Shown one piece after another: positions 1 through 8,149 of a stretch of 38,555 nt of DNA. The position numbers were made by a program, and so were the translations under genes. The DNA comes from a bacterium (lineage in GTDB: Bacteria > JAJVIF01 > JAPKYR01): assembly GCA_026394215.1 (NCBI GenBank), contig JAPKYR010000161.1, forward strand, positions 1 through 38,555, read 5' to 3'. The notes under the pieces are model-generated. The model was not told where the DNA came from and did not search any database. It worked only from the letters and a program-made list of their open reading frames with translations. How positions within the stretch are numbered: the first letter of the stretch is position 1; every line of letters begins with the position of its first letter.

Positions 1-1
1 A

Positions 2-1564
2 ATGTTACCACCGTACAAAGTCGAAACGTACGATGATTTCACAATCCCGGAAAATCGTAAGGCCATGGAGGCCGCTTTAAAGAAAGTTGAAAGCGAGCTT
101 GGAAAAGAGTACCCGATCGTTATCGCTGGAAAGAAAATCACGACGAAAGAAAAAATCGCGTCGATCAACCCGTCCGATAAGAATCAGGTTGTCGGGTACG
201 TGTCGAAGGCGGACGAGAAACTCGCGGAGCAGGCATTGCAGGCCGCGCTGACCGCGTTCGAGACGTGGCGGAAAGTCCCGTGGGAAGCGCGCGCGAGATA
301 CCTCATCGCAATAGCGAAAAAAATGCGCGTTCGGAAAATGGAACTTGCCGCGTGGATGGTTTATGAAGAAGGCAAGAGCTGGATCGAGGCAATTGCGGAC
401 ACGGCTGAGGCGATCGATTTCCACGAATTTTACGCGCGCGAAGCGATCCGTATGGCAGGAGTGGCGGGGACGCATGCGGTCACGCCATGGCCGGACGAGC
501 AGAACGAATTGTTCTACATCCCGCTCGGAGCCGGGGTCGCGATCCCGCCCTGGAATTTCCCGCTCGCGATTATGTCGGGAATCACAATCGCGCCGGTTGT
601 CGCCGGAAATACAGTAGTCCTGAAACCCGCATCGGCAGCGCCCGTGATCGCGGCGAAATATTTCGAAATCTGCGAAGAGTGCGAAATTCCGAAGGGCGTT
701 ATCAACTATTGTCCGGGTCCGGGAGGATCGGTCGGCGATTATCTCGTCAGGCATCCCAAAACACGATTTGTGGTGTTCACCGGCTCGATGGAAGTCGGGA
801 AGCACATAAACGAGGAAGCCGCGAAATTCGCCGCCGGGCAGATCTGGATCAAGAGAGTCGTTCTCGAAATGGGCGGCAAGGACTTCGTCGCGGTCGATGA
901 CAACTGCGATATCGAGCTTGCAGCACAGAGTATTGTCGCGAGCGCGTTCGGATTCCAGGGTCAGAAATGTTCCGCCGGAAGCCGCGCGATCGTGCATCAG
1001 AAAGTGTACGACGCGGTTCTCGAACGTGCCGTGGAACTTACGAAAAATCTCAAAGTTGGGAATCCGGTGGAGTATGGAATTCACAACGGCGGAGTTATCG
1101 ACGAAGCCGGTTACAAAAAAATCCTTGGATATATCGAAGTCGGAAATAAAGAAGGAAAATTAATGATCGGCGGGAAAGCTCCTAAGGGCGCGAAGGGTTT
1201 CCAGATCGAAAACACAATTTTCGCCGATATCAAACCCAAGGCACGTCTCGCGCAGGAAGAAATTTTCGGACCTGTGGTGGCGTTCATCAAGGCGAGGAAT
1301 TTCGATCATATTCTGGAGATCGCGAACGGGACGATATATGGCCTCACCGGCGCGCTAATATCGAAGGACCGCGAGCATCTGGAAATCGCGCGTCGGGAAT
1401 TCCATGTCGGGAACCTGTATCTGAACCGGAAATGTACGGGCGCGCTTGTGGACGTCCAGCCGTTCGGCGGATTTAATATGAGCGGGACGGATTCGAAGGC
1501 TGGCGGTCGGGATTATCTATTATTGTTCTGCCAGGCGAAAGCTGTCGCGGAGAGATTCAGCTAG
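2..1564 (+). CDS. pruA: L-glutamate gamma-semialdehyde (1-pyrroline-5-carboxylate) dehydrogenase
   Basis: This is an aldehyde dehydrogenase of the P5C dehydrogenase group, which oxidises glutamate semialdehyde to glutamate with NAD+ in the second step of proline (and ornithine) breakdown in the cytoplasm. The 520-residue length fits the single-function RocA/PruA type rather than the proline dehydrogenase fusion. Visible motifs are the cofactor-binding PPWNFPLAI stretch (about residues 182-190), the general-base Glu289 in LEMGGKD, the nucleophile Cys323 in GQKCSAGSR, and the EEIFGPV block near residue 420. The ATG lies at the window edge, so its ribosome site is not visible, but the N-terminus looks complete for the family. 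It is convergent with the lipoprotein gene downstream, with a palindromic repeat between them. Family assignment is firm; proline as the in vivo source is inferred, since no proline dehydrogenase is seen. Confidence 0.93.
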   Translation: MLPPYKVETYDDFTIPENRKAMEAALKKVESELGKEYPIVIAGKKITTKEKIASINPSDKNQVVGYVSKADEKLAEQALQAALTAFETWRKVPWEARARYLIAIAKKMRVRKMELAAWMVYEEGKSWIEAIADTAEAIDFHEFYAREAIRMAGVAGTHAVTPWPDEQNELFYIPLGAGVAIPPWNFPLAIMSGITIAPVVAGNTVVLKPASAAPVIAAKYFEICEECEIPKGVINYCPGPGGSVGDYLVRHPKTRFVVFTGSMEVGKHINEEAAKFAAGQIWIKRVVLEMGGKDFVAVDDNCDIELAAQSIVASAFGFQGQKCSAGSRAIVHQKVYDAVLERAVELTKNLKVGNPVEYGIHNGGVIDEAGYKKILGYIEVGNKEGKLMIGGKAPKGAKGFQIENTIFADIKPKARLAQEEIFGPVVAFIKARNFDHILEIANGTIYGLTGALISKDREHLEIARREFHVGNLYLNRKCTGALVDVQPFGGFNMSGTDSKAGGRDYLLLFCQAKAVAERFS

Positions 1565-1573
1565 AGAAATTAC

Positions 1574-1635
1574 GTGGCATGCGATTCCAGCGCATGATTA
1601 AAATTATATAACCATGCGCCGGAGTCGCATGCCAC
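1574..1635. repeat. Dispersed palindromic repeat, copy 1
   Basis: Two 23-base arms (1574-1596 and 1613-1635) are inverted around a 16-base AT-rich loop. The right arm carries the common core GGCATGCGACTCCGGCGC in reverse complement. The left arm has two transitions that would still pair as G-U in RNA. It lies between two convergent genes and is followed by ATTTT, so it could also act as a weak terminator. Confidence 0.8.
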
Positions 1636-1651
1636 ATTTTGCTCAGTAATT

Positions 1652-2722
1652 CTACCATTTATAAGTCGGACCCCATTCGGGATTGTGCTCGTCTTCAGAA
1701 GTGAAGGTCAGACGAACCGGTTCCGGCTGGGGCTGATCGGAGTTTGGATCCACATACTTCTGCTTGTAGATTTCGTAATTCCCGTCGCGATTGGAAACCC
1801 ACACAAACCACTGGCCGGTCGAATCCCACGCGGGTTCGAGGTCCTCGGCGCTGTCATTGGTCAGGCGCAGCGGGATAGGAATTGCATCGGCGGTTGAGAG
1901 ATCGACCATTCCGATTTCCGTATTTCCATCCCAGTAAGTTGTCTGGAAAATAATTTTCGTTCCCGTCGAATCAAAATCGGGATTGGTTGTGTAGATCATG
2001 TCCATCGGGTCGGGAGAGTCGTTGCCGAAATATGTTAGCCTGTACGAATCCATACCAGGCATTTTCAGGTAAAGCTCAATATCGTCGCAATAAGTCGTTC
2101 CCATTGGTCGTGCGCAGAAAGTTATGAATCTTGATACGCCGCTCGCGGTGGGATCGTATGGCATCGTTGCCCCGGTTGGGACCCAGGTCTCCCATGTCCC
2201 TGTCGGGTTAACGGCGTACATCTGGCCAACATCGAACGGAGCCATGATAAGCATATTCTGACGCGCCGCGGTGATGACGTTCGGCAACGGCCACATGGTA
2301 TGCGTCGCGTTGAACTCCCATGCGTCGTCGGTCAGTTGATACGCATTTCCGAGAGGGCCAAGTCTGAAAATTTCGTGGTTACCGTACCCGCCGGTCGTTC
2401 TGTTCGATGTGAACGCGAGCATGAACCCGCCAGGGGAGAATGCCGGGTAATCGTCATCGCCGGGGTCGAATGTCAGTTGATGCACATAGAGCCCGTTGGG
2501 ATCCATAATGAAAATTTCCGAGTTGACTCCATAAACATTCTGATCGTCCGGAATATCCCTTGAGAACGCGATCAGGCTTGTGATAACAGACGGGAAAGTC
2601 GCTCCCAGGATGTGAATAACGTCGCCATCAAGGCTTGTTACAGGATTCGAGCCGCCCCCGCAGGAAGCCATGAATAAAGCCAGTGCGGAGGTAATTATTA
2701 GAATAGATACTAGTCTACCCAT
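1652..2722 (-). CDS. Lipoprotein with TolB-like (PD40) beta-propeller repeats
   Basis: The N-terminus is a lipoprotein signal peptide: a hydrophobic stretch of about 15 residues ending in FMASC-GGG, so Cys21 would be acylated and the mature protein anchored in the envelope. The remainder has PD40/WD40-like blades, with repeats of the form 'IFIMDPNG..QLTFDPGDDDYPAFSPGG..LAFTSNR', 'PDFDSTGTKIIFQT' and 'PAWDSTGQWFVWVSNRDGNYEIY'. This arrangement is typical of TolB-type propellers and suggests a protein- or ligand-binding scaffold. A GAGGA ribosome site precedes the ATG. There is no TolB N-terminal domain and no Pal/Tol gene nearby, so I would not call it TolB. The fold is well supported; the function is unknown. 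Confidence 0.75.
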   Translation of the reverse strand: MGRLVSILIITSALALFMASCGGGSNPVTSLDGDVIHILGATFPSVITSLIAFSRDIPDDQNVYGVNSEIFIMDPNGLYVHQLTFDPGDDDYPAFSPGGFMLAFTSNRTTGGYGNHEIFRLGPLGNAYQLTDDAWEFNATHTMWPLPNVITAARQNMLIMAPFDVGQMYAVNPTGTWETWVPTGATMPYDPTASGVSRFITFCARPMGTTYCDDIELYLKMPGMDSYRLTYFGNDSPDPMDMIYTTNPDFDSTGTKIIFQTTYWDGNTEIGMVDLSTADAIPIPLRLTNDSAEDLEPAWDSTGQWFVWVSNRDGNYEIYKQKYVDPNSDQPQPEPVRLTFTSEDEHNPEWGPTYKW

Positions 2723-3226
2723 TGATTGTATCCTCTATCAGATTTTTATAGACAATAGAATTATAGCAGATTTCCATATGGAAATTTAAAGAAAATTAAC
2801 CATATAGGTGGGGACACACAGCTATATACTGATCCGCTATAACCAAGGATGCCGGCCTGCCGCATCTCAAACCTCACCCTCTTATGTTTAAGCCATTTTG
2901 TCCCGTTGAAATCAGAATGTCCCCGATTGGGGTCTGGAAATGCGGATTTCCGGTAGTCTTTGAATTGACCGGAATTTTTTCGACCACGAAAACGACAAAT
3001 CGGAATAATCTCCGTACATCCCATTAGAAGCAGGATTCACGGAATCGCACAGGCAACAGAATATTCAGAGTATTTCAGCCTTAATCAGACGCTTTAACAG
3101 AGTTTTTTACTCTGGCCCGTTTCGTGCAAGGAATTATTACTGAACGGCGCATTTTAGTAGCAGTAAACGAAGGGGGAATCTGAATATTGAGGTAATTGTG
3201 TTTTAATTTTAGTTGGAGGTGACCCA
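2723..3226. other. Intergenic region with REP-like traces
   Basis: About 500 bases carry no convincing gene. It holds a 16-base perfect palindrome centred on CCATATGG (2771-2786), a GGGGACAC core at 2810-2817 like the paired hairpins at 3645-3782, and a CCGGCCTGCCG motif near 2851 that recurs near 24625. The reverse-strand open frame at 2761-3024 runs through these repeats and has no ribosome site. Confidence 0.4.
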
Positions 3227-3448
3227 ATGGCTAGAGCTTTAAAGCTCCGGCTGGAAGAACTGGTCTTCACCTTCGATCTCGACATGGAGGAGTTTGGCCC
3301 GGAAGTTGTAGATGTAACGGGTCCGCACCTCTTAGGGAAAAATTCCCGGTCTCGCGAAGCACTTTCTAATGGCATTGATAATCTGGAAGCACAAGTAATG
3401 AAGGCAATCAGGGAGACAGAAGCAATTGACGATGACGACGACGAATGA
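3227..3448 (+). CDS. Small acidic protein of unknown function
   Basis: This is a 73-residue protein with a strong ribosome site (TTGGAGGTGA) five bases before the ATG and a good terminator at 3593-3629. The sequence alternates charged and hydrophobic residues (LEELVFTFDLDMEEFGPEVVDVTG) and ends in an all-acidic EAIDDDDDE tail. There is no signal peptide or membrane segment, so it should be cytoplasmic. I do not recognise the family. The ribosome site and terminator make it a likely real, monocistronic gene. Acidic tails of this kind occur in DNA-mimic and chaperone-like proteins, but nothing here proves such a role. Confidence 0.65.
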   Translation: MARALKLRLEELVFTFDLDMEEFGPEVVDVTGPHLLGKNSRSREALSNGIDNLEAQVMKAIRETEAIDDDDDE

Positions 3449-3592
3449 ACTTAAGTAATGAAGATGAATGAAAAATGCTAATGTTTTATCTGATTGGAAA
3501 AATGTATGCAGGCTTAATTTGGCAGTACTTGAAATTATTAACTGGCAGTATTTTTAATTATCAGCAGTAAGAACGTATACAAGTGAACTCGC

Positions 3593-3629
3593 AGCCCCAA
3601 TGACCTCCTCGGCGTGGGGCTTTTTTTTT
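3593..3629 (+). terminator. Rho-independent terminator of the small acidic gene
   Basis: The stem AGCCCCA/TGGGGCT closes a loop of about 15 bases and is followed by nine T residues. It lies 145 bases after the stop codon of the acidic-protein gene. Confidence 0.75.
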
Positions 3630-3644
3630 GCGCAATATGGAATC

Positions 3645-3715
3645 GGGGACACCTTTTTTGCCGTTGACCATTGTGAAAAACTTCGAGGGCATTGTCGGCA
3701 AAATAAGGTGTCCCC
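3645..3715. repeat. REP-like hairpin, GGGGACACC unit 1
   Basis: GGGGACACCTTTTTTGCCG at 3645-3663 is inverted against the arm at 3696-3715, with one or two indels in the T run. It is paired with a second unit 25 bases further on. GGGGACAC-ended hairpins are typical of REP sequences mobilised by Y1 (TnpA-REP) transposases; no such transposase is in the window. Confidence 0.7.
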
Positions 3716-3740
3716 AAACGGATTATTTATGTCTATTATC

Positions 3741-3782
3741 GGGGACACCTTATTTTTCGCTGTTTGAAAAAAAGGTGTCCCC
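3741..3782. repeat. REP-like hairpin, GGGGACACC unit 2
   Basis: GGGGACACCTTATTTTTC at 3741-3758 pairs with GAAAAAAAGGTGTCCCC at 3766-3782. The shared arms with unit 1 and the tandem arrangement suggest a REP doublet (BIME-like). It ends 12 bases from the stop of the M48 protease gene on the other strand and could terminate that transcript. Confidence 0.7.
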
Positions 3783-3794
3783 GGAGTTAATATT

Positions 3795-4670
3795 TCAGTC
3801 CTTATTACCCTGATAAATAACATACTGTCCTGGTTTGTCCTCGTCTTCGGGATACACATCCTCATCCGATGCGGGTTTGGCTTCGATTTCGGGAAATGGC
3901 TGCGGTTGGAATTCCTCCGCCGCTTTCAATTCGGTCAGGTAATTTTCCGCGAAAAATACGCGACGGTCAGTATCCGGGTGACTCTGGAGGCTTCGACCGA
4001 CATCCCCGAGATCGTTGTCGCTGCCGTATTTTTCTTCGACCATTCCGAGAAATTCGACCAGCCCGGTTTCCGGGTCGAATCCTGCACGGTAGGTCGCGCG
4101 TACCCCGTGACGGTCGGCTTCATACTCATTTTCCCTTGAATATCCCTGCTGGACCAGTAAGAGTGCGGCTCCTCCCGCGATCTGGATCCATTCTTCATCG
4201 ATATCGAAAGCCTGGAAGAGGACTGCGAGGCCCAGGTTCTGCCACAAAGCATCTTCCATCGACTTTTTATGGTGCCGAAGCGCGACATGGCCGATTTCAT
4301 GCGCAAGCACCCCCGCAATCAGCCCAGGATCACGATTCGCGAAATCAAGGAGGCCGTTAGTGACAAAGATAAATCCGCCGGGGAGCGCGAACGCGTTAAT
4401 TTCATCGGACTTAATCACGTAGAATTCATACTCGATATCCCGTTGATCGCAAAATGGCAGAACCGCCTCGGCGAGTTTCTGTACCAGCTCGTTATCGTAG
4501 GGGTCTTCCCAGAGTTCATTTTCGGAGAGAATCTCATCGCGCGCGGATTTGCCGATCTCTACTTCCATGTCTGTGGAAATCAACCCGCCAGCGTAGGAAG
4601 GCTGCGGGAGTGAGAGAGATATCAGTAAGAGGAACACGATGAAAAGTGATGGATAGAGGATTCTCGCCAT
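3795..4670 (-). CDS. Exported M48-family zinc metalloprotease
   Basis: An N-terminal signal peptide (hydrophobic FIVFLLLISLSL, cleavage likely after PSYA) precedes a soluble M48 peptidase domain, so the enzyme should act in the periplasm. The zinc site is HEIGH at about residues 124-128, with the third ligand in ENEYEADRHG, and the family's SHPDTDRR block follows. It resembles the BepA/LoiP-type quality-control proteases of outer-membrane proteins, but it lacks the TPR tail of BepA. I start it at 4670 (MARIL), because GGGGTGA lies just upstream of that codon and the signal peptide begins there; an upstream in-frame ATG at 4703 adds eleven polar residues. The substrate is unknown. Confidence 0.85.
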   Translation of the reverse strand: MARILYPSLFIVFLLLISLSLPQPSYAGGLISTDMEVEIGKSARDEILSENELWEDPYDNELVQKLAEAVLPFCDQRDIEYEFYVIKSDEINAFALPGGFIFVTNGLLDFANRDPGLIAGVLAHEIGHVALRHHKKSMEDALWQNLGLAVLFQAFDIDEEWIQIAGGAALLLVQQGYSRENEYEADRHGVRATYRAGFDPETGLVEFLGMVEEKYGSDNDLGDVGRSLQSHPDTDRRVFFAENYLTELKAAEEFQPQPFPEIEAKPASDEDVYPEDEDKPGQYVIYQGNKD

Positions 4671-4849
4671 GATTTCACCCCAGGTCATTCGGTATTTATG
4701 CATATATATAGTTTTACCATACGGCTAAAAAATATGTAAGGGGGGTATAGAGAAATGGGAAAAAATAGCTGAAAGGAAGTAATTTTCGCGAAAAAGGGGG
4801 TAAATTACGGAATTTTAGAAGAAATCTTACTGAATAATACTCAAATCTC

Positions 4850-4878
4850 TTGACAACGTTAAACTAAGGTGGTAAATT
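4850..4878 (+). promoter_or_regulatory. Sigma-70-type promoter for the Hsp20 gene
   Basis: A perfect -35 TTGACA (4850-4855) is separated by 17 bases from TAAATT (4873-4878). It lies about 35 bases before the hsp20 start codon. I see no CIRCE-type inverted repeat between promoter and gene. Confidence 0.65.
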
Positions 4879-4912
4879 GTGTGCATAACCTGAAGACGAA
4901 AGGAGAAAAACT

Positions 4913-5386
4913 ATGGTAAACCTTCTACTTAAACAATCAACCCTCCCGGAAAGACAGCTCCGTGCTGCATGGCCTTTCCTGCCGGATCTCGATAAAGAGT
5001 TTTTCTCAAATCTCCCGATCTGGATGAGAGACACAGGCGAAAGCATCAACGACAAGGCATGGTCGCCAAGTGTCGATATCATAGAAAAGCCGGACGGATG
5101 GATTTTCAAAGCCGAGCTTCCGGAAGTCAAACTTGAGGATATCTCGGTCACCGTTGAGGACGGAATACTCTCCATCAAAGGTGAACGGAAATTTGAGGAA
5201 GAGATCAAGGAAGAGCATTACACGCGAATTGAGCGCCAGTACGGAAGTTTCGAAAGGCGGTTCAGCCTTCCTGCCGGGATCGACGAAGAGGGAGTCAAGG
5301 CCGATTACAGGAACGGGGTCTTGACGCTGAAAGTCCCGAAGAAGGAAGAAGTTAAACCGAAATCGGTCAGGATTGAGGTGAAGTAG
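4913..5386 (+). CDS. Hsp20/alpha-crystallin small heat shock protein
   Basis: This 157-residue protein is an ATP-independent holdase that binds unfolding proteins in the cytoplasm. The alpha-crystallin domain runs from about residue 45 (WSPSVDIIEKPDGWIFKAELPEV) to the end. It includes the FERRFSLPAGID block and the NGVLTLKVPK signature near residues 136-145. An AAAGGAG ribosome site precedes the ATG. It has its own promoter and a strong terminator at 5459-5494, so it is monocistronic. The C-terminal VRIEV tail resembles the I-x-I/V motif used for oligomer assembly. Confidence 0.93.
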   Translation: MVNLLLKQSTLPERQLRAAWPFLPDLDKEFFSNLPIWMRDTGESINDKAWSPSVDIIEKPDGWIFKAELPEVKLEDISVTVEDGILSIKGERKFEEEIKEEHYTRIERQYGSFERRFSLPAGIDEEGVKADYRNGVLTLKVPKKEEVKPKSVRIEVK

Positions 5387-5458
5387 TAATAAAAGCCATC
5401 GATTCATAGTTTTGGTATAAAATTTGACAATCTCCATTCAACCCTCCCAGGCGACAAA

Positions 5459-5494
5459 GCCCCCGGTGTGTAGACCCGGGGGCGCTTATTTTTT
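5459..5494 (+). terminator. Terminator of the Hsp20 gene
   Basis: The GCCCCCGG/CCGGGGGC stem closes an 8-base loop and is followed by a T-rich tract (TTATTTTTT). It lies 72 bases after the hsp20 stop codon. Confidence 0.85.
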
Positions 5495-5511
5495 AGCATC
5501 ATCTGCTGGAA

Positions 5512-5657
5512 GGGACTGTTGAAAAAGTGGATTTTAATTTATGTAGGACATGCTTTCCAGCTTGTTACTGAAACCATTATGATTTCTGGCATTCAATAAC
5601 AAGCTGGAAAGCATGTCCTACATAATTACAGCAAACAGATAATTTTTCAACAGTCCC
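5512..5657. mobile_element. MITE-like palindromic element with target duplication
   Basis: This 146-base element has outer terminal inverted repeats (GGGACTGTTGAAAAA at 5512-5526 against 5643-5657) and nested inner inverted arms (5540-5572 against 5592-5624, nearly perfect over 33 bases). If the ends are set at GGACTGTTG, both sides are flanked by the same seven bases, CTGGAAG, as expected for a target-site duplication. The ends resemble those of DDE insertion sequences whose tips carry TTTTTCAACAG. It encodes no protein, so it would depend on a transposase elsewhere. Confidence 0.75.
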
Positions 5658-5733
5658 TGGAAGCAGATAACACACTTACCCATTCGCTGGAAGCGGAATG
5701 GCACAAACAATAAGTTCTTATCGACATTAGAGT

Positions 5734-6255
5734 ATGGACGATATGGGAATCCAGAATATCGAGAAAAAAATAATTCCGCGCGGACAGGCGGGGAAAATAG
5801 GTGCGGAATTCCGAACCAGGGGTAAAAAGCTTGTATTTACGAACGGATGTTTCGACCTTATGCATCCCGGTCATATAGATCTCCTGATACGCGCGAGATC
5901 GGCGGGCGACGCGCTAATGGTCGGGTTGAACACAGATACGTCCATCAGAAGGCTGAAGGGGGAGACTCGTCCGATACTCGATGAGCATTCAAGAGCCCTG
6001 ATGCTTGCCGCGCTCGAGGTAGTTAACTGGGTAACGCTGTTCGATGAGGATACACCGTTTGAATTAATCAGCGCGGTACTTCCGATGGTGCTTGTGAAGG
6101 GCGGGGACTATACTCCGGATACGGTTGTCGGTAGAGATATTGTCGAAAGGGCCGGCGGCAGGATAGTGATTGTCCCGATCACGATTCATTATTCGACAAG
6201 TGCGATATTGGAAAAATTCTTAAGCGAAGGAAAATCCAATATTGGCGTGGGTTAA
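5734..6255 (+). CDS. rfaE2: RfaE2-type heptose-phosphate nucleotidyltransferase
   Basis: This 173-residue cytidylyltransferase-fold enzyme matches the separate C-terminal half of HldE. That domain transfers AMP to D-glycero-D-manno-heptose 1-phosphate to make ADP-heptose for the lipopolysaccharide inner core. The FTNGCFDLMHPGH signature (nucleotidyltransferase HxGH) lies near residues 33-45, followed by GLNTDTSIRRLKG and LVKGGDYTPDTVVG. The kinase half (RfaE1) is not fused and not adjacent. The ribosome site is weak; an alternative ATG nine bases downstream is possible. The next gene is a membrane glycosyltransferase, which fits a role in envelope glycan synthesis. The actual sugar substrate is inferred from the family. 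Confidence 0.85.
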   Translation: MDDMGIQNIEKKIIPRGQAGKIGAEFRTRGKKLVFTNGCFDLMHPGHIDLLIRARSAGDALMVGLNTDTSIRRLKGETRPILDEHSRALMLAALEVVNWVTLFDEDTPFELISAVLPMVLVKGGDYTPDTVVGRDIVERAGGRIVIVPITIHYSTSAILEKFLSEGKSNIGVG

Positions 6256-6398
6256 TGGGCGTATTTCGGTATCGTATTTCGGTATTAATAGATTACAGGG
6301 ACTCAGGTGAAGACAGGAGCCAGTATAATTTCTCAAATGTTCACCTTGACGGGATCACGTATCTTCCATATGCTGTGAACCGGTGAGACCTCTCAATA

Positions 6399-8117
6399 TT
6401 GGCTGAACTTAAGACAAATTCTAATAATCCGGAAAAAACCGGGATCGCCTGTTCTTCAGGAAATCCCTGGAGATGTATCTACCTTGCCAATATCCATTTG
6501 TTAATTCCGATCCTGATCATTGTGTATTTCCGCATGCATCTGACTTCTGTTATCTGCGACGATGCGTTTATCACAATGAAATCCGCACTGAATCTCGCGG
6601 AGGGTCGCGGGTTGATGTTCAATGCGGATCAGCGTATCTGGCTTGTTACAACCCCTGTGTGGGCTTACCTTCTGGCCATGGGACGGTTTTTTGTTTCCGA
6701 CATTATTATGTCGGCGAAAATGTGGGGGACAATTTTTGAGATATGTTTTCTCGTAAGCGTTGTTCAACTTGGGAGGATATTGTCGGGAAATCGATGGGTC
6801 GGGATGCTTCTGGGAGTCCTGATAGCGACAAACCCAGTTTATATATTTACAAGCTTCAGCGGGATGGAGATATCGCTATCCCTTTTAGCGATTACCCTGA
6901 CCTTTATCCTGATCGCAAGGGAGAAATATTTCTGGAGCCTGATTGCCGCGTCGTTCGCGGTCTGGGTGAGGTTCGATAATCTGCTCGTTCTGTTCGTGGC
7001 GATTATTTCAGTGCTGATGCTAACTTGGAAAGGAAAAGGGAAGTCGGTTTCGGAATGGCTGAAGATGTTGGCGGCGCCAGTTTTGATGATCGCGGCATAT
7101 TTTCTGTTCGGGTATTTATGTTTTGGAGACTGGATCCCGACAAGCGTACAGGCGAAGAGCATCCACGGGGCGGCTCTATTTACTCCGGAATGGTGGGATG
7201 GAGTGAAGATCGTCGCGAACGAATTCAGGAAAGTGATCGTGGGCGAATCCGGAGGGTGGTTTGTCGCGAAGACCTGGTTATGGATTATGGTAATCCCTGC
7301 ATTAATCGGGTTGGTAAGGATTTTCATACATAAAAATCGTGCGTCGATTCCACTGGTCGGGTTTACGGCATTGTACGCGCTTATTTTTATCGGGAGTGGT
7401 AATTTTTACGCGCAATTTTTTCCGTGGTATTTCGTTCCGATACTCCCGGGCGTGTTTTTTCTGGCGTCGGACGGGATAGTGTGGCTTGTTGAATTGGTTT
7501 CAGGATTATCGACCAGGCATAGAAGCGGGAAGCCTGAATTACCGGGAAGCATAATTAATAGTGCTGGAGGGACAGTCGCGGTTGCTATCGCGATTGCCTG
7601 GTTTTTTGTTATGGCTGCTCCGATACAGAAAGACGGAGAGCATTTTCAGCAGGCGTCGAATTTACGGGAGCGATCCTATGCGGCTACAACGGTCTGGCTT
7701 GGTAATCATCTTGATGAGGGCGGGAGGATTGCATCGCTTGAGATAGGTGTGATCGGCTTTTTCGCGAGGCCGGATATCAGGATTCTCGATCTGTTCGGGA
7801 TTCTCAGGCCGAGGGAGGACAGGTGGGTTAATGCAATCGATCTTGTCGTGAGAGACCGTCCGGAGGCGGTGATTATCATTCAGCCATTTCTGCTGCCGCG
7901 ATTCATGGGCGTGGAATCGAGGGAGAAATATCAGGCTGCAAGGCTTGATTATAACTGGTTCGACTTTGAGGGTTTGGAGGTCGGCTTAAGGAAGGACCTC
8001 GAATCGCCGTCTATGGAAAATGATATGGACGAATTAAACCGGATTTATGAAACGGTAGATTTGAACAAGGAATATACGTGGCATGCGACTCCGGCGCATG
8101 ATGACCGTAGCATGTGA
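6399..8117 (+). CDS. GT-C-type membrane glycosyltransferase
   Basis: This polytopic protein (about 572 residues, roughly ten hydrophobic segments) has the layout of GT-C glycosyltransferases, which use polyprenyl-phosphate sugars on the outer face of the membrane. The first loop holds the family's acidic pair in VICDDAFITMKSALNLAEGRGL (Asp54-Asp55), followed by a WLVTTPVWAYLLA block typical of arabinosyl/mannosyltransferase-like members. A soluble C-terminal domain starts near residue 410. The start is a TTG; the next in-frame ATG would remove the first membrane segment, so the exact start is uncertain. The last 13 or so codons lie inside a copy of the dispersed repeat, so the C-terminus is repeat-derived. 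Donor and acceptor are unknown. Confidence 0.7.
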   Translation: MAELKTNSNNPEKTGIACSSGNPWRCIYLANIHLLIPILIIVYFRMHLTSVICDDAFITMKSALNLAEGRGLMFNADQRIWLVTTPVWAYLLAMGRFFVSDIIMSAKMWGTIFEICFLVSVVQLGRILSGNRWVGMLLGVLIATNPVYIFTSFSGMEISLSLLAITLTFILIAREKYFWSLIAASFAVWVRFDNLLVLFVAIISVLMLTWKGKGKSVSEWLKMLAAPVLMIAAYFLFGYLCFGDWIPTSVQAKSIHGAALFTPEWWDGVKIVANEFRKVIVGESGGWFVAKTWLWIMVIPALIGLVRIFIHKNRASIPLVGFTALYALIFIGSGNFYAQFFPWYFVPILPGVFFLASDGIVWLVELVSGLSTRHRSGKPELPGSIINSAGGTVAVAIAIAWFFVMAAPIQKDGEHFQQASNLRERSYAATTVWLGNHLDEGGRIASLEIGVIGFFARPDIRILDLFGILRPREDRWVNAIDLVVRDRPEAVIIIQPFLLPRFMGVESREKYQAARLDYNWFDFEGLEVGLRKDLESPSMENDMDELNRIYETVDLNKEYTWHATPAHDDRSM

Positions 8118-8130
8118 CTCAGGCACATGA
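8078..8130. repeat. Dispersed palindromic repeat, copy 2 (direct tandem, overlaps gene end)
   Basis: A perfect 23-base core arm at 8078-8100 is followed by a degenerate copy at 8107-8130 in the same orientation, differing mainly by C/T and G/A transitions. It contains the stop codon of the glycosyltransferase gene and lies between convergent genes. Confidence 0.75.
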
Positions 8131-8149
8131 TAAAAAAATCAAGCCTGCA

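Noticed and set aside
77-1084. Long reverse-strand open frame (335 codons) inside pruA
   Set aside because: Its translation is Arg/Asp-rich and low in sense, has no ribosome site, and lies opposite a clear aldehyde dehydrogenase; it is a codon-bias shadow.
2771-2786. 16-base perfect palindrome as an operator
   Set aside because: It is AT-rich and short, and lies 50 bases upstream of the lipoprotein start with no matching second site; it cannot be told from chance.
2761-3024. 87-codon reverse-strand frame
   Set aside because: It runs through GGGGACAC and CCGGCCTGCCG repeat motifs, has no ribosome site and no recognisable domain.
3645-3782. CRISPR array
   Set aside because: The repeats are inverted, not direct, there are only two units, and no spacer regularity or cas gene is present.
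3869-4360. 163-codon forward frame opposite the M48 protease gene
   Set aside because: The Arg/Pro/His-rich composition and lack of a ribosome site mark it as a shadow of the protease gene.
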